A stretch of DNA of 64,000 nt from Paramoeba atlantica. Taxonomy: Eukaryota; Discosea. Every line of letters begins with the position of its first letter. The first letter of the stretch is position 1. Both the position numbers and the translations under genes were made by a program. The DNA lies in assembly GCA_977017575.1 (NCBI GenBank), contig CDRNVI010000143.1, forward strand, positions 1 through 64,000. Reading direction: 5' to 3'. The notes under the pieces were generated by a model. That model was not told the DNA's origin and did no database searches. It saw only the letters and a program-made list of their open reading frames with translations. Positions 47,701 to 58,149 of this stretch are shown here, piece by piece.

Positions 47701-48026
47701 GTGGTGGTGGTGGTGGTAAAGGTACTGTTGGAAGCAGCAATGGGGAGTGTGGTGGTGGTGGTGGTGGTGGAAAAAGAAGAGGTGGTACCACCTCTTCTTC
47801 TAGTCTAAAAAACAGAAATTATTTTTCTTGCAGTGTCATCACTTAACTTGACTTGAAGAATAAAAAGACTCTTCTCTTTGCAAAAAAAAAAGACCTGTTC
47901 CTGTTGTCCTTGTTGTGGAAAAACTTGAGGAATCACTCCCATACCCATCATACTCTCAGCAGTTTGATCAACAGCAGCAGCAGCTCTTTCTAATTCCAAA
48001 CACCAAATTCTTTCAGAATAGCAACA
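41721..48026 (-). CDS. Transposase-like protein with C-terminal Ulp1 (SUMO protease) domain, at least 1571 aa, 5' end unresolved
   Basis: Fourteen exons by GT-AG sites and frame: 48026-47895, 47804-46839, 46618-46427, 46255-45931, 45857-45693, 45501-45334, 45218-44957, 44818-44560, 44429-43080, 42969-42739, 42647-42522, 42441-42277, 42199-42104 and 41999-41721. They total 4716 nt, 1572 codons. The C-terminus is a C48 peptidase: IVSLYFQVLLKGN, NHWILLVGY (His), LDCYDSL (Asp), then GQNMTECGVMVC (Gln, Cys). The body has an acidic-residue strand (KMIFSADGGSFDRR), a zinc-like CWRCNIVRDKD after LLFGHGGKSMFHH, and WDHNLDLIHFVEGTCRNVVK. This is a layout typical of RNase H-fold transposases with a CxxC insertion. 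A 450-codon Ser/Pro exon links the two. It could be a domesticated transposase or an active element. I saw no terminal inverted repeats. The junction 43080/42969 has an alternative. Confidence 0.55.
44092..44188 (-). repeat. Coding (GGGGAA)n hexamer array
   Basis: About 16 copies of AAGGGG on the plus strand, read on the minus strand as (Ser-Pro)n within the large exon of the Ulp1-transposase gene. Similar (SP)n and (DG)n coding hexamers occur in the 2307-aa gene (28299-28390, 26664-26745). Confidence 0.9.
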
Positions 48027-48059
48027 CTTTCAAACCCACCAAAAAGAAAAAAGACAAAC

Positions 48060-51000
48060 AGAAACTTTAAACCCACCCAACTACACACACACACACAGGT
48101 GAGAGAGAGAGAACTCTGGAGAAAGAGAAAAGAAAAAAGATTAGTGTTAAAAAAGGAAGGAAGGGGAGGAGGGAAAGGGGAGGGATAAAATGAATGTGGT
48201 AATCTTTATAATACATGCACACATCATTGATATTTGACAAACAACCTCTCAATAATCGATAAGGGTTTAGGGTGTCCATTCACCTTGCAATCCAACACAC
48301 ACACAAACACTTTCGTGCACAACACTCTCAACACTCTCCAAGAGTGTGCTTTGGGAGAGCAAAACGTAGCCAGGACCAAAAAATGGAGCCCACACCAGCA
48401 AGTTAGAGAAAGGCACTGGTTTGTCAAAGTAAAATCATGCACAGTTAATCCCAACTACTTCCAAGGAGGAAACTCACGGGGGTTCCAGAGTTCCATCGAA
48501 AAATCCCAACTTCAAACCCAAAGAGAGACAACCAAAAAAAAAAAAACAGCGAAAAGGGTGTCCCCCCCTTGGTGTGTCCCTTCTGAGAAAAACAGAAACT
48601 GACTGGAGAAAGAAAGGGGTTTCATTGAATGGAGGGGGAAATATGAGGGGAAAAACACAAAGAAAAAGAATCAAAGAAAACATATATGACCAAAAACAAA
48701 CACTAAAACCCCCGATGAGATTCACAACAACAACAACATGATGGTGGAAGTGGGGTGATAGAGCACAGAGCAAGGGGGGGCATCCTCCGACAAACTCAAC
48801 AATCAGACATTAACAAAAACAAACTCTCAGTTTAAGTTCTCCTTTTATATTAAGAATTCTATGAATTTCCAACAAACATCTTAACAACAAAGGAACAATA
48901 CAACAGCAATTTGTGATGAAACACAAATAAAGACCATCCAAAACGCTCCCTAAACCCTTTTGGGAAAACCCGAAGGAAACACACAAAACAACACATCAAA
49001 TCAGGAAGCATCTTTGTGAGTCGCAACACACACACACACTTTGATATTTTTAACAAACAATAACAATCTCTCGATATATTGATAAAGGGTTTTAGGCTGT
49101 CCATTCACCTTACGATTGGTGGGGGGAGGGGATATGGCAGGAAGGAACTAAAAGGGAAAGAGAAAAGGAAAAGATTAGTGTTCAAAGGAATGAAGGAGGG
49201 ATAGAAGAAAAAAAAGAGGAAGAGAATAAAAGAAAACAAACATAACAGTTATGCAACGATGGTGGTGGAGATCAATGGCAATCTTTGTGACATATTTGAT
49301 AAACAATCTCTCGATATATTGATAATATTGGTGTCCATTCACTTTGCAATCCAACACACAAACCCTTACCTCAATTAAAACACCTCACAAACCTGATGAG
49401 AACTGAAAGAGAAAAGAGAAAAGAGAAAAAAGAAAAGAGAAAGGAAGGATTTCGTTCAGTTCAATGTAAGGGGGAAAAGGGAAGAAATACAAAGCAAAAC
49501 AAAAACAAAACAAAAACAAAAATAAAACCAATGAATTTTACAACAATATATTATTATAGAAGTTGGTGTGGATCAATTAAAACAAAAAAAAACAGAGAAC
49601 TGCCAGTTCAAAAAACAAAAAAAGAGAGAGAGAAAACCAGATGATTGTTTGGGGCTTTTGAAAAATTATTGTCGAATATTTTAGGAACAACACACGTCGT
49701 GAAACAGCAGCACACTTCCGGAACACAAGAAGTCAAGAAATTATCCAACAATAACAATGACATCTCTCTTTTTTTTTAAAAAAAAAAACATAATCAGGAA
49801 AAAAGAGAGAAAAGAGAGGGAAAAGAGAGGGAAAAGAGAGGGAAAAGAGGAAAGAAAAAGAAAACCAGAAAAGGAGAGTGAACACACAACAAAGCCTTTG
49901 AAGAAGAGAAACATGATTCTTTTTTTTAACAAATATATTTACTTGCTGATTACAAAACTCATCTCCCTTCGAAAAAAAAAATCAGTTTGGAACAACAATT
50001 AAAAGAAAAGAAAAAGAAAGAGAAAGAGAAAAAAGAAGAAAAGAAAGAAAAGAAAAGAAAACCAAAAAAAACATTGTAAAAACTGTTCAAACTAAGGAAA
50101 CAAAATTTTAGAATCTTATTTGGTGAGAAGAAAGAGAACAAAAAGGACACACCAAGAGGAGGGGGTAGGAGAAAACAAAAAGAAAACAGAAACAAAAAAG
50201 AAATGATCTATCAATCGTCAAACGAATGGAGAGAAAAGACAGTCAAACCAAAAAAAATCAAAACAACCACCTTTTATCATGAAAAGGAGGGGGGAAACAC
50301 AAAGAAGGAGGAGAATAAAAGAAAACAAAAAAAAAAGAAAACAAACACTAAACACCATGATTCGCAATAATAATAATTGGTAACGGCAAGATATTATCGC
50401 TTCAAACCTTATCAATTAAAACCCCAACAAACACCCACAAGCAAGAGAGAGAGAGAACTCTGGAGAAAGAGAAAAGAGAAAAGATTAGTGTTAAAAGGAA
50501 TGAGGGGGAGAGAGGGAGGAAAAAGAGGAAGAGAATAAAAGAAAACAAACCCTTCATATAACAATGCAACAATGATGGTGGAGATCAATGGTTTCTTTGT
50601 GACACACACTACTGATATATTGACAAACAATCTCTCTTAATATTGAGGCAATTCAACACACAAACACTTTTGCACGCAACAACAACACTCCCCAAGAGCT
50701 CTTTGCAACGCAACAGCAAAGTGTATTGCTTGATCATCACCCAAAACCCTTTCAATCAAGACCCACATCTTGAATGTGGGAATAGCAGCAGCAGGAATAA
50801 GTGGTTTTAAAATCCTTATCAATTAAAACACCTCACAAACCCTGATGAGAACTGAAAGAGAAAAGAGAAAAGAGAAAAGAGAAAAGAGAAAAGAGAAAGG
50901 ATTTCGTTCAGTTCGACGGAAAGAAATACAAAACAAAACAAAAACAAAACAAAAACAAAAATAAAACCAATGAATTTTATAATAATATATTATCGAGGTG

Positions 51001-51730
51001 GTGGATCAATCAAAACAAAAAAAAAAAACAGAGAACTGCTAGTTCAAAAAACAGAAAAAGAGAGAAGAAAGAGAAAGAAAACCAGATGATTGTTTGGGGT
51101 TTTTGAAAAATTATTGTCAAATATTCGGAACAACACACGTCATGAAACAGCAGCACACTTGCGTAACACAAGAAGTCAAAAAATCATCCATCAACAATGA
51201 TGACATTCTCTCTCTTTTAAAAAAAACATAATCAGGAAAAAAGAGATAAAAGAGAGAAGGAGAGAGGAAAGATAAAAGAAAACCAGAAAAGGAGAGCGAA
51301 CACACACAACAAAGCCATTGAAGAAAAGAAATACGATTCTTTTTTTTTAACAAATATATTTATTTCCTGATTACAAAACTCATTCTCCCTTTGAAAAAAA
51401 ATCAGTTTGGAACGACCAATTAAAAGAAAAGAAAAAAAAAAAAAAAAAAAAAGAAATGAAAGAAAAGAAAAGAACGGAAAAAAACTTGGTAAAAACTGTT
51501 CGAACCAAGGAAACAAAATTTCAGAATCTTATTTGGTGAGGAAAAAGAGAACAAAAAGTGCACCAAGAGGAGGGGGGCAGGAGGAAACAAAAAGAAAACA
51601 GAAACAAAAAAGAAATGATCCATTGTCGATCAAACGAACGGAGAGAAAAGAGAGAGAAAAGACGGTCAAACCAAAAAAAACAAAACGACCACCTTTTCAC
51701 GCGAAAAAGCAATTCATCATTTATTTTTAG
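48060..51730. repeat. Degenerate ~1.44 kb tandem duplications, family 1
   Basis: Matching islands recur in order. CTCTGGAGAAAGAGAAAAG is at about 48113 and 50458, with a partial copy near 49150. CTCTCGATATATTGATAA is at about 49070 and 49310, with related sequence at 48246. TGATGAGAACTGAAAGAG is at 49396 and 50844. AACAACACACGTC is at 49686 and 51128. GATTACAAAACTCATCTCCC or its variant is at 49946 and 51370. A telomere-like GGGTTTAGGGTG lies at 48260-48275. Minus-strand open pieces (VLDCKVNGH..IERLF) recur with the unit but are not an intact gene. Confidence 0.65.
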
Positions 51731-51929
51731 CACTCTAAAATATACGTCAGCCTTTTTACTACCTTTCGGCTTTGGAGTAGATGAATTTTTATATTTTATT
51801 TTTTATGTCTTTTTCAATAAAACGAAAATAACAAAAATACTCACAAGAAAATCTGATTCGATATTTTGCCGCCCAAAAATCTTTTATTTTTTGTCTTTTT
51901 TTGTTTTTCGCCTTGAAAAACATGCTGTT

Positions 51930-54760
51930 GCTTGTTCGGGGGAGGGTGATGAAGGGAGTCGCGGTCAGGGGGGCAAAGGGAAAAGACTTTTTTTTGCTTC
52001 TTTCAAACAACTCTTTTTTTGTTTTCTTTGTGTGTGTAAAAAAAAGAGAAAAAGAGTTGATCTTGATGAGGTGAGAGATCGCTTCAAAGACTACACGCGG
52101 AGAGAGGAAGGAAGAATTGTGGTGTGGATTGCTCAGAACATTATCCCTCCCCTATGTGATCAGGTTTTTCTTTGTTTCCTTTCAGTGTTTTTTTTTTTTT
52201 TTTGGTCCTTTCTCTCCTCTTTTCCCCCCCTTTTTTTTTGGTTTTTGATCTCTTTTCCTTTTGTTTGTGTGTCTTTTGTTTGTGTGTGTCTTTTGTTTGT
52301 GTGTCTTTTGTTCGCCACCCTAAACCCTTGTTTGTCACACTTGTTTTCGTCATGTTTATTTTTCCTTTCTTGGGTATCATGATGGATGAGGTTTGAGATG
52401 TGGTTCTCTTCATCCTTTTGTTTGTCTTGTCTTTTTTATTTGTTCTTCTTTCTTTGTTCTTTTGTTCGTTCTTTTCTTTGTCTTTTTGTGTCCTCTTTGC
52501 TCTTCCTTTCCCCCCTTTTCCCCCTTCCCTTTCACTCTCCCTTCCCTAAACCCTTTTCTGTTGCGAACCCCTACCTTGTTCTGTTGTCTTCTATTCATTT
52601 TGAAGTCTTTCTCACTGCTCTTTCCTGTCGAATCTCCCCCGTCGATTCTCCCCTCTTCTGTTTTTCTCCTGTCTCCTTTCTTACCTTTTCCTCAAAAATT
52701 TGTTTTCTCACTTTGATTGTTCTTTCTTATTTGGAGTGTTTTCCTCTTTTGTGTTTTTCCCTCTCTTTTGTCTTTCGTTGGTGCTCTCTGTGCTCCTTCA
52801 ACAACAACAACCCTGCCTGCTGTGTTTTGATTCATCCTTTTGTTTTTTGCTACATTTGATTTTTTTCTGTGTTTTCTCTCTTTGAATATTTTCTCTTTTG
52901 TTCAAAACCCTATTCTTTCTTTTGTTGTTGTTGTTCCTTTTATTTGATATAAACCACACCTTCTGCTTTTTCGATTTGATCTTTGGATTGACTTTCGTTT
53001 ATTGTTTTGTTGTTTTTCTGTGGAGATCTCATCAATCCTGACATTTTCCCTTTCCCCTCCCCCCCAAATCTTCGCTTCCCCCTCTTTTCCTTTTCTCTTT
53101 TGTTGATATCTCCCCATCTTTACTCTAATAACCTTATTCTCTTTCTTCTCTCTTTCTAAACCTTTTTTTCTTTCAATAGAGTGTAGTTGTGGGGCAGAGG
53201 AAGTTTTTCTCCTAATTTGTCATCATTGCAATCTTTTTCTCTTTCTTTTTTTTCAATCTCTTTTTTGCAAGTACTTTTTTCTTTTTTTTTTCATTTTCTC
53301 TTTCTCTTTCTCTCTTTTAAAGAAATAAAATAGAATGATCAATTATTGCTTGTTCGGGGGAGGGTGATGGAGGGAGTCAAAGTTAGGGGGGCGGCAAGGG
53401 GAAGAGACTTTTTTTTGCTTCTTTCATCAAACAACTCTTTTTTTGTTTTCTTTGTGTGTGTAAAAAAAAGAGAAAAAGAGTTGATCTTGATGAGGTGAGA
53501 GATTGCTTCAAAAACCACACGCGGAGAGAGAGGAAGGAAGAATTGTGGTGTGGATTGCTCAGAACATTATCCCTCCCCTATGTGATCAGGTTTTTCTTCT
53601 TTGTTTCCTCTCAGTGTTTTTTTTTTTTGTTTTGGTCCTTTCTCTCCTCTTCTCCCCCCTTTCCTTTTTTTTTTGGGTTTTTGATTTCTTTTCCTTTTGT
53701 TTGTGTGTCTTTTGTTCGCTACCCTAAACCCTTGTTCGTCACACTTGTTTTCGTCATGTTTATTTTTCCTTTCTTGGGTATCATGATGGATGAGGCTTGA
53801 GATGCGGTTCTCTTCATCCTTTTGTTTGTCTTGTCTTTTTTATTTGTTCTTCTTTCTTTGTTCTTTTGTTCGTTCTTTTCTTTATTGTCTTTTTGTGTCC
53901 TCTTTGCTCTTCCTTTTTCCCCTTTTTCCCCTTTCCCTTTCCACCTTATTCTGTATTTCAAACCTCTACCTTGTTCTGTTGTCTTCTATTCATTTTGAAG
54001 TCTTTCTCACTGCTCTTTCCTGTCGAATCTCCCCCTGGTTGATTCTCCCCTCTTTTGTTTTTCTCCTGTCTCCTTTCTTACCTTTTCCTCAAAAATTTGT
54101 GTTTTCTTCTCACTTTGATTGTTCTTTCTTATTTGGAGTGTTTTCCTCTTTTGTGTTTTTCCCTCTCTTTTGTCTTTCGTTGGTGCTCCTTCAACAACAA
54201 CAACCCTGCCTGCTGTGTTTTGATTCATCCTTTTGTTTTTTGTCACAATTGATTTTTTTCTGTGTTTTCTCTCTTTGAATATTTTCTCTTTTGTTCAAAA
54301 CCCTATTCTTTCTTTCTTTCTTTTGTTGTTCCTTTTATTTGATATAAACCACACCTTCTGCTTTTTTTCAATTTGATCTTTGGATTGACTTTCATTTATT
54401 GTTTTGTTGTTTATTTTCTGTGGGGATCTCATCAATCCTCTGACATTTTCCCTTTCCCCCCCTCCCCTCCCCCCCCCCAAATCTTCACTTCTCCCCTCTT
54501 TTCCTTTTCTCTTTCGTTGATATCTCCCCATCTTTACTCTAATAACCTTATTCTCTCTCTTCTCTCTTTTTAAATCTTTTTTTCTTTCAATAGAGTGTAG
54601 TTGTGGGGCAGAAGAAGTTTTTCTCCCCAAATTTGTCGTCATTGCAATCTTTTTCTCTCTCTTTTTTTTCAATCTCTTTTGCAAGTACTTTTTTCTTTTT
54701 TTTTCATTTTCTTTTCTCTTTCTCTCTTTTAAAGAAATAAAATAGAATGACCAATTGCTG
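51930..54760. repeat. 1.416-kb tandem duplication, family 2
   Basis: Two copies, about 51932-53347 and 53348-54755, both starting GCTTGTTCGGGGGAGGGTGA. Identity is high along the length, with indels in poly-T and poly-C runs. Copy 1 has a longer TTTGTGTGTC expansion and a CACTCTCCC...AAACCC segment absent from copy 2. Both contain the telomere-like ACCCTAAACCC (52317, 53721). Confidence 0.85.
52053..52163 (+). CDS. Possible exon in duplicated unit, intact copy
   Basis: Thirty-seven codons (RVDLDEVRDRFKDYTRREE, then RIVVWIAQNIIPPLCDQ) ending at a CAG/GTTTTT donor. The composition is gene-like. The corresponding stretch in the second repeat copy (from about 53468) carries a 2-nt insertion that breaks the frame, so at most one copy is functional. 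No partner exons identified. Confidence 0.25.
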
Positions 54761-55139
54761 CTGCTGCTGTGTTGTTGTTGTGGTCAGATGTCAACTATCA
54801 CCCCATCTGCCTCTCCCCGAACAAAAATATCATTGCTTTTTGGAGTCATTTTTGAGTGCTGCTAAATCAGGTTTACTTCTTTTATGGTAATTAGTTGTTG
54901 TTGATTAATTATTTATTGTTCTTTGTTTGTTCTTTGTGTGAAATTCTTATATATGAAAATTATTAATATTTTGGGGATGATTATTTATTGTTAATATTTA
55001 ACATGTTATTTTTCTGTATTATCAATCCATTTTTATTAAGGTTTTGCTTTCATATATTTGTTGCTCTTGAATAATATAACACCTCTCTTTGTTTTGGTTT
55101 GATTCCTGGTTGGTTCTTATTTTTTAATTTTTTATTTTT
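54761..55139. other. AT-rich spacer
   Basis: A (CTG)n/TTG run near 54759-54780, then AT-rich unique sequence. No gene seen. Confidence 0.5.
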
Positions 55140-55831
55140 TTTTTGGGAGTCAAAATCCAGACTTTTGATCGATTTATTTTTGGGTTCAATTCTTGATTGG
55201 TTCATATTTTTTTTTTAATTTTTTTTGGGGAGTCAAAATCCTTCTGTGACGAGAATTTTGATCGATTTATTTTTGGGTTCAATTTTTCATTGGTTCATAT
55301 TTTTTTTTTTAATTTTTTTGGGGAGTCAAAATCCTTCTGTGACGAGAATTTTGATCAATTTATTTTTGGGTTCAATTCTTCATTGGTTCATATTTTTTTT
55401 TTAATTTTTTTGGGGAGTCAAAATCCTTCTGTGACGAGAATTTTGATCGATTTATTTTTGGGTTCAATTTTTCATTGGTTCATATTTTTTTTTAATTTTT
55501 TTTTGGGGAGTCAAAATCCTTCTGTGACGAGAATTTTGATCAATTTATTTTTGGGTTCAATTTTTCATTGGTTCATATTTTTTTTTTTTAATTTTTTTGG
55601 GGAGTCAAAATCCTTCTGTGACGAGAATTTTGATCGATTTATTTTTGGGTTCAATTCTTCATTGGTTCATATTTTTTTTTTTTTAATTTTTTTGGGGAGT
55701 CAAAATCCTTCTGTGACGAGAATTTTGATCAATTTATTTTTCATTCAATTCTTAATTGGTTCATATTTTTTTTAATTTTTTTTTGGGGAGTCAAAATCCT
55801 TCTGTGACGAGAATTTTAATCGATTTATTTT
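55140..55831. repeat. 92-bp tandem array
   Basis: About eight units with GAGTCAAAATCC recurring every 91-97 bp, each containing TTCTGTGACGAGAATTTTGA, TTTATTTTTGGGTTCAAT and a poly-T stretch whose length drifts. A further degenerate unit lies past the inserted element at 56421-56480. A 192-codon open frame across the array is a repeat artefact. Confidence 0.9.
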
Positions 55832-56418
55832 CACACCAGGCTGGCTAAACCCTATGCACTTTGAGTCATGAATTTATCAATCATCCAAATCAACCCTGTT
55901 TATTCCTTTCAAACCTGCAAAAAAAATCATGTCCATATCAGTTTTTTTGGTTTTTTTTTTTGATTCACCACTCTTTTTTGTTTTTTTCTTGTGTTTTGAG
56001 TTTCAGAAAAGTTGAAAGATGAGAGAGAAACAAGATTTGTTCTTCTTTTTTTCAAGTTTTTTTTGTAAGCTTTGTTGTTTTTTTGGTTTGGGAGTCTTCT
56101 TGTATCTTCTTGTGTTTTTTTCTTTCATTTTTTTATCTTTTCAAGAGAAAACAAGGTTTTTGTGTTTTTTGAAATTCTAAAAATGAATTTTTTTTTTGTG
56201 TTTGGCTGGATTCTGAGTATTTTGTTTTTTGGAATTCCGAAAAAGAAAGATTGTTTTTCAGAATTCTAATTTTCAAAGGTTTGTTCAAAATTGAGTTGGA
56301 ACTGTTTATTTGCTAAGGTGGAACTTTTTTTTTGAGGCCTTGAATGGAAGTGACAGGGTTAGTTTGGATGATTGATAAATTCACAACTCGAGGTGCATAG
56401 TTTAGCCAGCCTGGAGTG
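55832..56418. mobile_element. 587-bp element with ~67-bp terminal inverted repeats (MITE-like)
   Basis: The left arm starts CACACCAGGCTGGCTAAACC and runs to CAACCCTGTT (55900). The right arm at 56352-56418 is its imperfect reverse complement, ending TTTAGCCAGCCTGGAGTG. The element splits one unit of the 92-bp array: the unit breaks after CGATTTATTTT and resumes with GGGTTCAATTCTTG. Interior is T-rich and non-coding. No clear target-site duplication is seen. The transposase superfamily is undetermined. Confidence 0.75.
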
Positions 56419-56987
56419 ATGGGTTCAATTCTTGATTGGTTCATATTTTTTTTTTTTTTTTTGGAGAGATCAAAAATCCTTCATTTTTTTTCTTTTTTTT
56501 TTCTCATATTATTTTTTTTTTATTTAAAGGTGAATTATTGAGTGAACTTTATGGATTTCACTTTTCTTCTTGTTATGTTAAGCTGTTTTGCTTTTTCTTC
56601 TATTGTATTAATTGAACCTTGTGTTGGTTACTATTATCAAAAGAAAGAGAAGAATAGATTAAAATCTTTTCTATTGTATTATTTCCTTTTTTTTTTATGT
56701 TTTTTGTTGACCTTTTTTTTGTTTGAATTTTTTTCTTTTTTCTTTTTTCTTTCTTTAAATCCTTCTTATTTCTCTTTCAACTTGTTTTCTATTTTTTTTT
56801 TTTCTTTTTAATTTTTTTCAATTGTTTTTTTTAAAAAAATAATAAATAATTTTTCAAAATAAATTGAATGAATTTATTTTTTCAATTTTTTTAAGAAACC
56901 ATTTTCTTTCTCTTACAACCATTTATTTTAAATAAAAATCTTTTCTTTAAAGAAAAATAAAAAAAAAGAAGAAATTTTAAGTTGCAG
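56419..56987. other. T-rich spacer with array remnant
   Basis: Begins with the resumed 92-bp repeat unit. The rest is T-rich and AT-rich sequence without a supported gene. An open stretch at 56542-56811 is hydrophobic low-complexity translation of poly-T. Confidence 0.5.
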
Positions 56988-57117
56988 GAAAACCTAATGT
57001 TGCAAAAAGACTTTTTAAAAAAAATATTGATTTAAAGGGAGTAAAGAGCCTAAACCTATAAAATAATAGGTTGAACTGGGCAAGAGCTATAAACCCTAAA
57101 CCCTAAACCCTAATTAG
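56988..57117. repeat. Telomere-adjacent block, copy B, with interstitial telomere repeats
   Basis: A 130-bp near-copy of 987-1122, starting GAAAACCTAATGTTGC, keeping the CCTATAAAATAATAGG palindrome, and ending in three CCCTAAA units and TAATTAG. It has the same orientation as at the chromosome end. Flanks differ: poly-A/T sequence on the left and a GAGGAA-rich stretch then the hAT-like pseudogene on the right. Confidence 0.9.
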
Positions 57118-57205
57118 AGGAACAAGAAGAGGAACAAGAGGAAGAAGAAGAGGAAGAAGAGGAAGAGGGCAGAGAGTCATTCTTTTGATTTTTTCCACAA
57201 AACCT

Positions 57206-57820
57206 TCAAAAAAGATTCTTCAACCAAATCACATTTGTGGGCAAAACAACCCAGCTGCACACAAGGGGACTTTCAATCTCTTTCGATAATTCCTGCACCA
57301 CACTCCGATTCACATTGGTGTGGTCCCCCATGACACCACAGAATGAAGAAAGAGACAGAGATTGGACAAATTCCTGTGTCTCTGGAAATTCCTTTGCGAG
57401 ATTTTGCATCTCTTGGAGCATTGTTGTTATCTCCTCAGCAACTGACTTTCCATCATGGTTCACATGTTCGTTGAGGCCAAGGAAAATTCTGTCTTTCTGG
57501 GTTTGGGCAGCAAGACCCAAAAGGATTCCGCTGGAGCATCTTGCCATTTGATGGCACCACACGTAGGAAACCTTTTCGCAAAGGAGATCGAGGAATTGAC
57601 TCCAGATACGAACCTTCAATAAATGTTGGATTATCAAGCGGAAAATTAATCCTCTCATCCAGAACAATGTGGGCCAAACACACCTGAAGAGTTCGCCAGT
57701 CACACCTCTTCTGCCAGAGTTCCAGACCTCGACCACGAATCTTACGATTAATACTCGACTCAATCCGTGAGCGTGAGGTAGGTGCAAACTTCCCAGGGAT
57801 GTTGCCGAAGAAACCTTCAT
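57206..57820 (-). pseudogene. hAT-type transposase remnant (DUF659-like)
   Basis: The minus strand encodes IFLGLNEHVNHDGKSVAEEI, FCGVMGDHTNVNRSVVQEL and a C....H-position segment (LVCSWVVLPTNVIWLKNLF). This fits the hAT/DUF659 run 'fl...d.s...k....i', 'V..vvtDn..n...a...l', 'l....C.aH.lnL'. The conserved Cys/His positions are partly lost. Upstream sequence with INFPLDNPTF (57600-57660) lies in another frame, so at least one frameshift or missed intron separates the parts. N-terminal zinc finger and C-terminal dimerisation domain are not seen. Confidence 0.45.
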
Positions 57821-58149
57821 GCTTTTTGAGCAAGATTATCAGAAGTGCGACAAAACTCACAAAACTGAAAAACAAATTGATAATGCTTTTTGTTGCAGAG
57901 AAACATCGCTTCAACAGAGGCCATTTTTTTTCGAAAAAATTCCAAAAGAATGGAAACAGAAAAATGAACCAAGTGACAACCATTGCTCTGGCGACTTTAT
58001 TACGTCCCCACACCTGGACCCAATTGCGAGTGGACTTTCACTGATTTTGACCAATCCCAAACACAAATCCAAAAAGAAGAGGCAAATCAAGTGTCAAAAA
58101 AGACCTCTTCTTTTCGCACCCTCAAAAAGGCTGGTGCGCAATCTTGCTA

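Noticed and set aside
55197..55775. 192-codon frame with repeated SFCDENFDRFIFGFN
   Set aside because: Product of the 92-bp tandem array. The frame drifts with poly-T length and has no non-repeat sequence.
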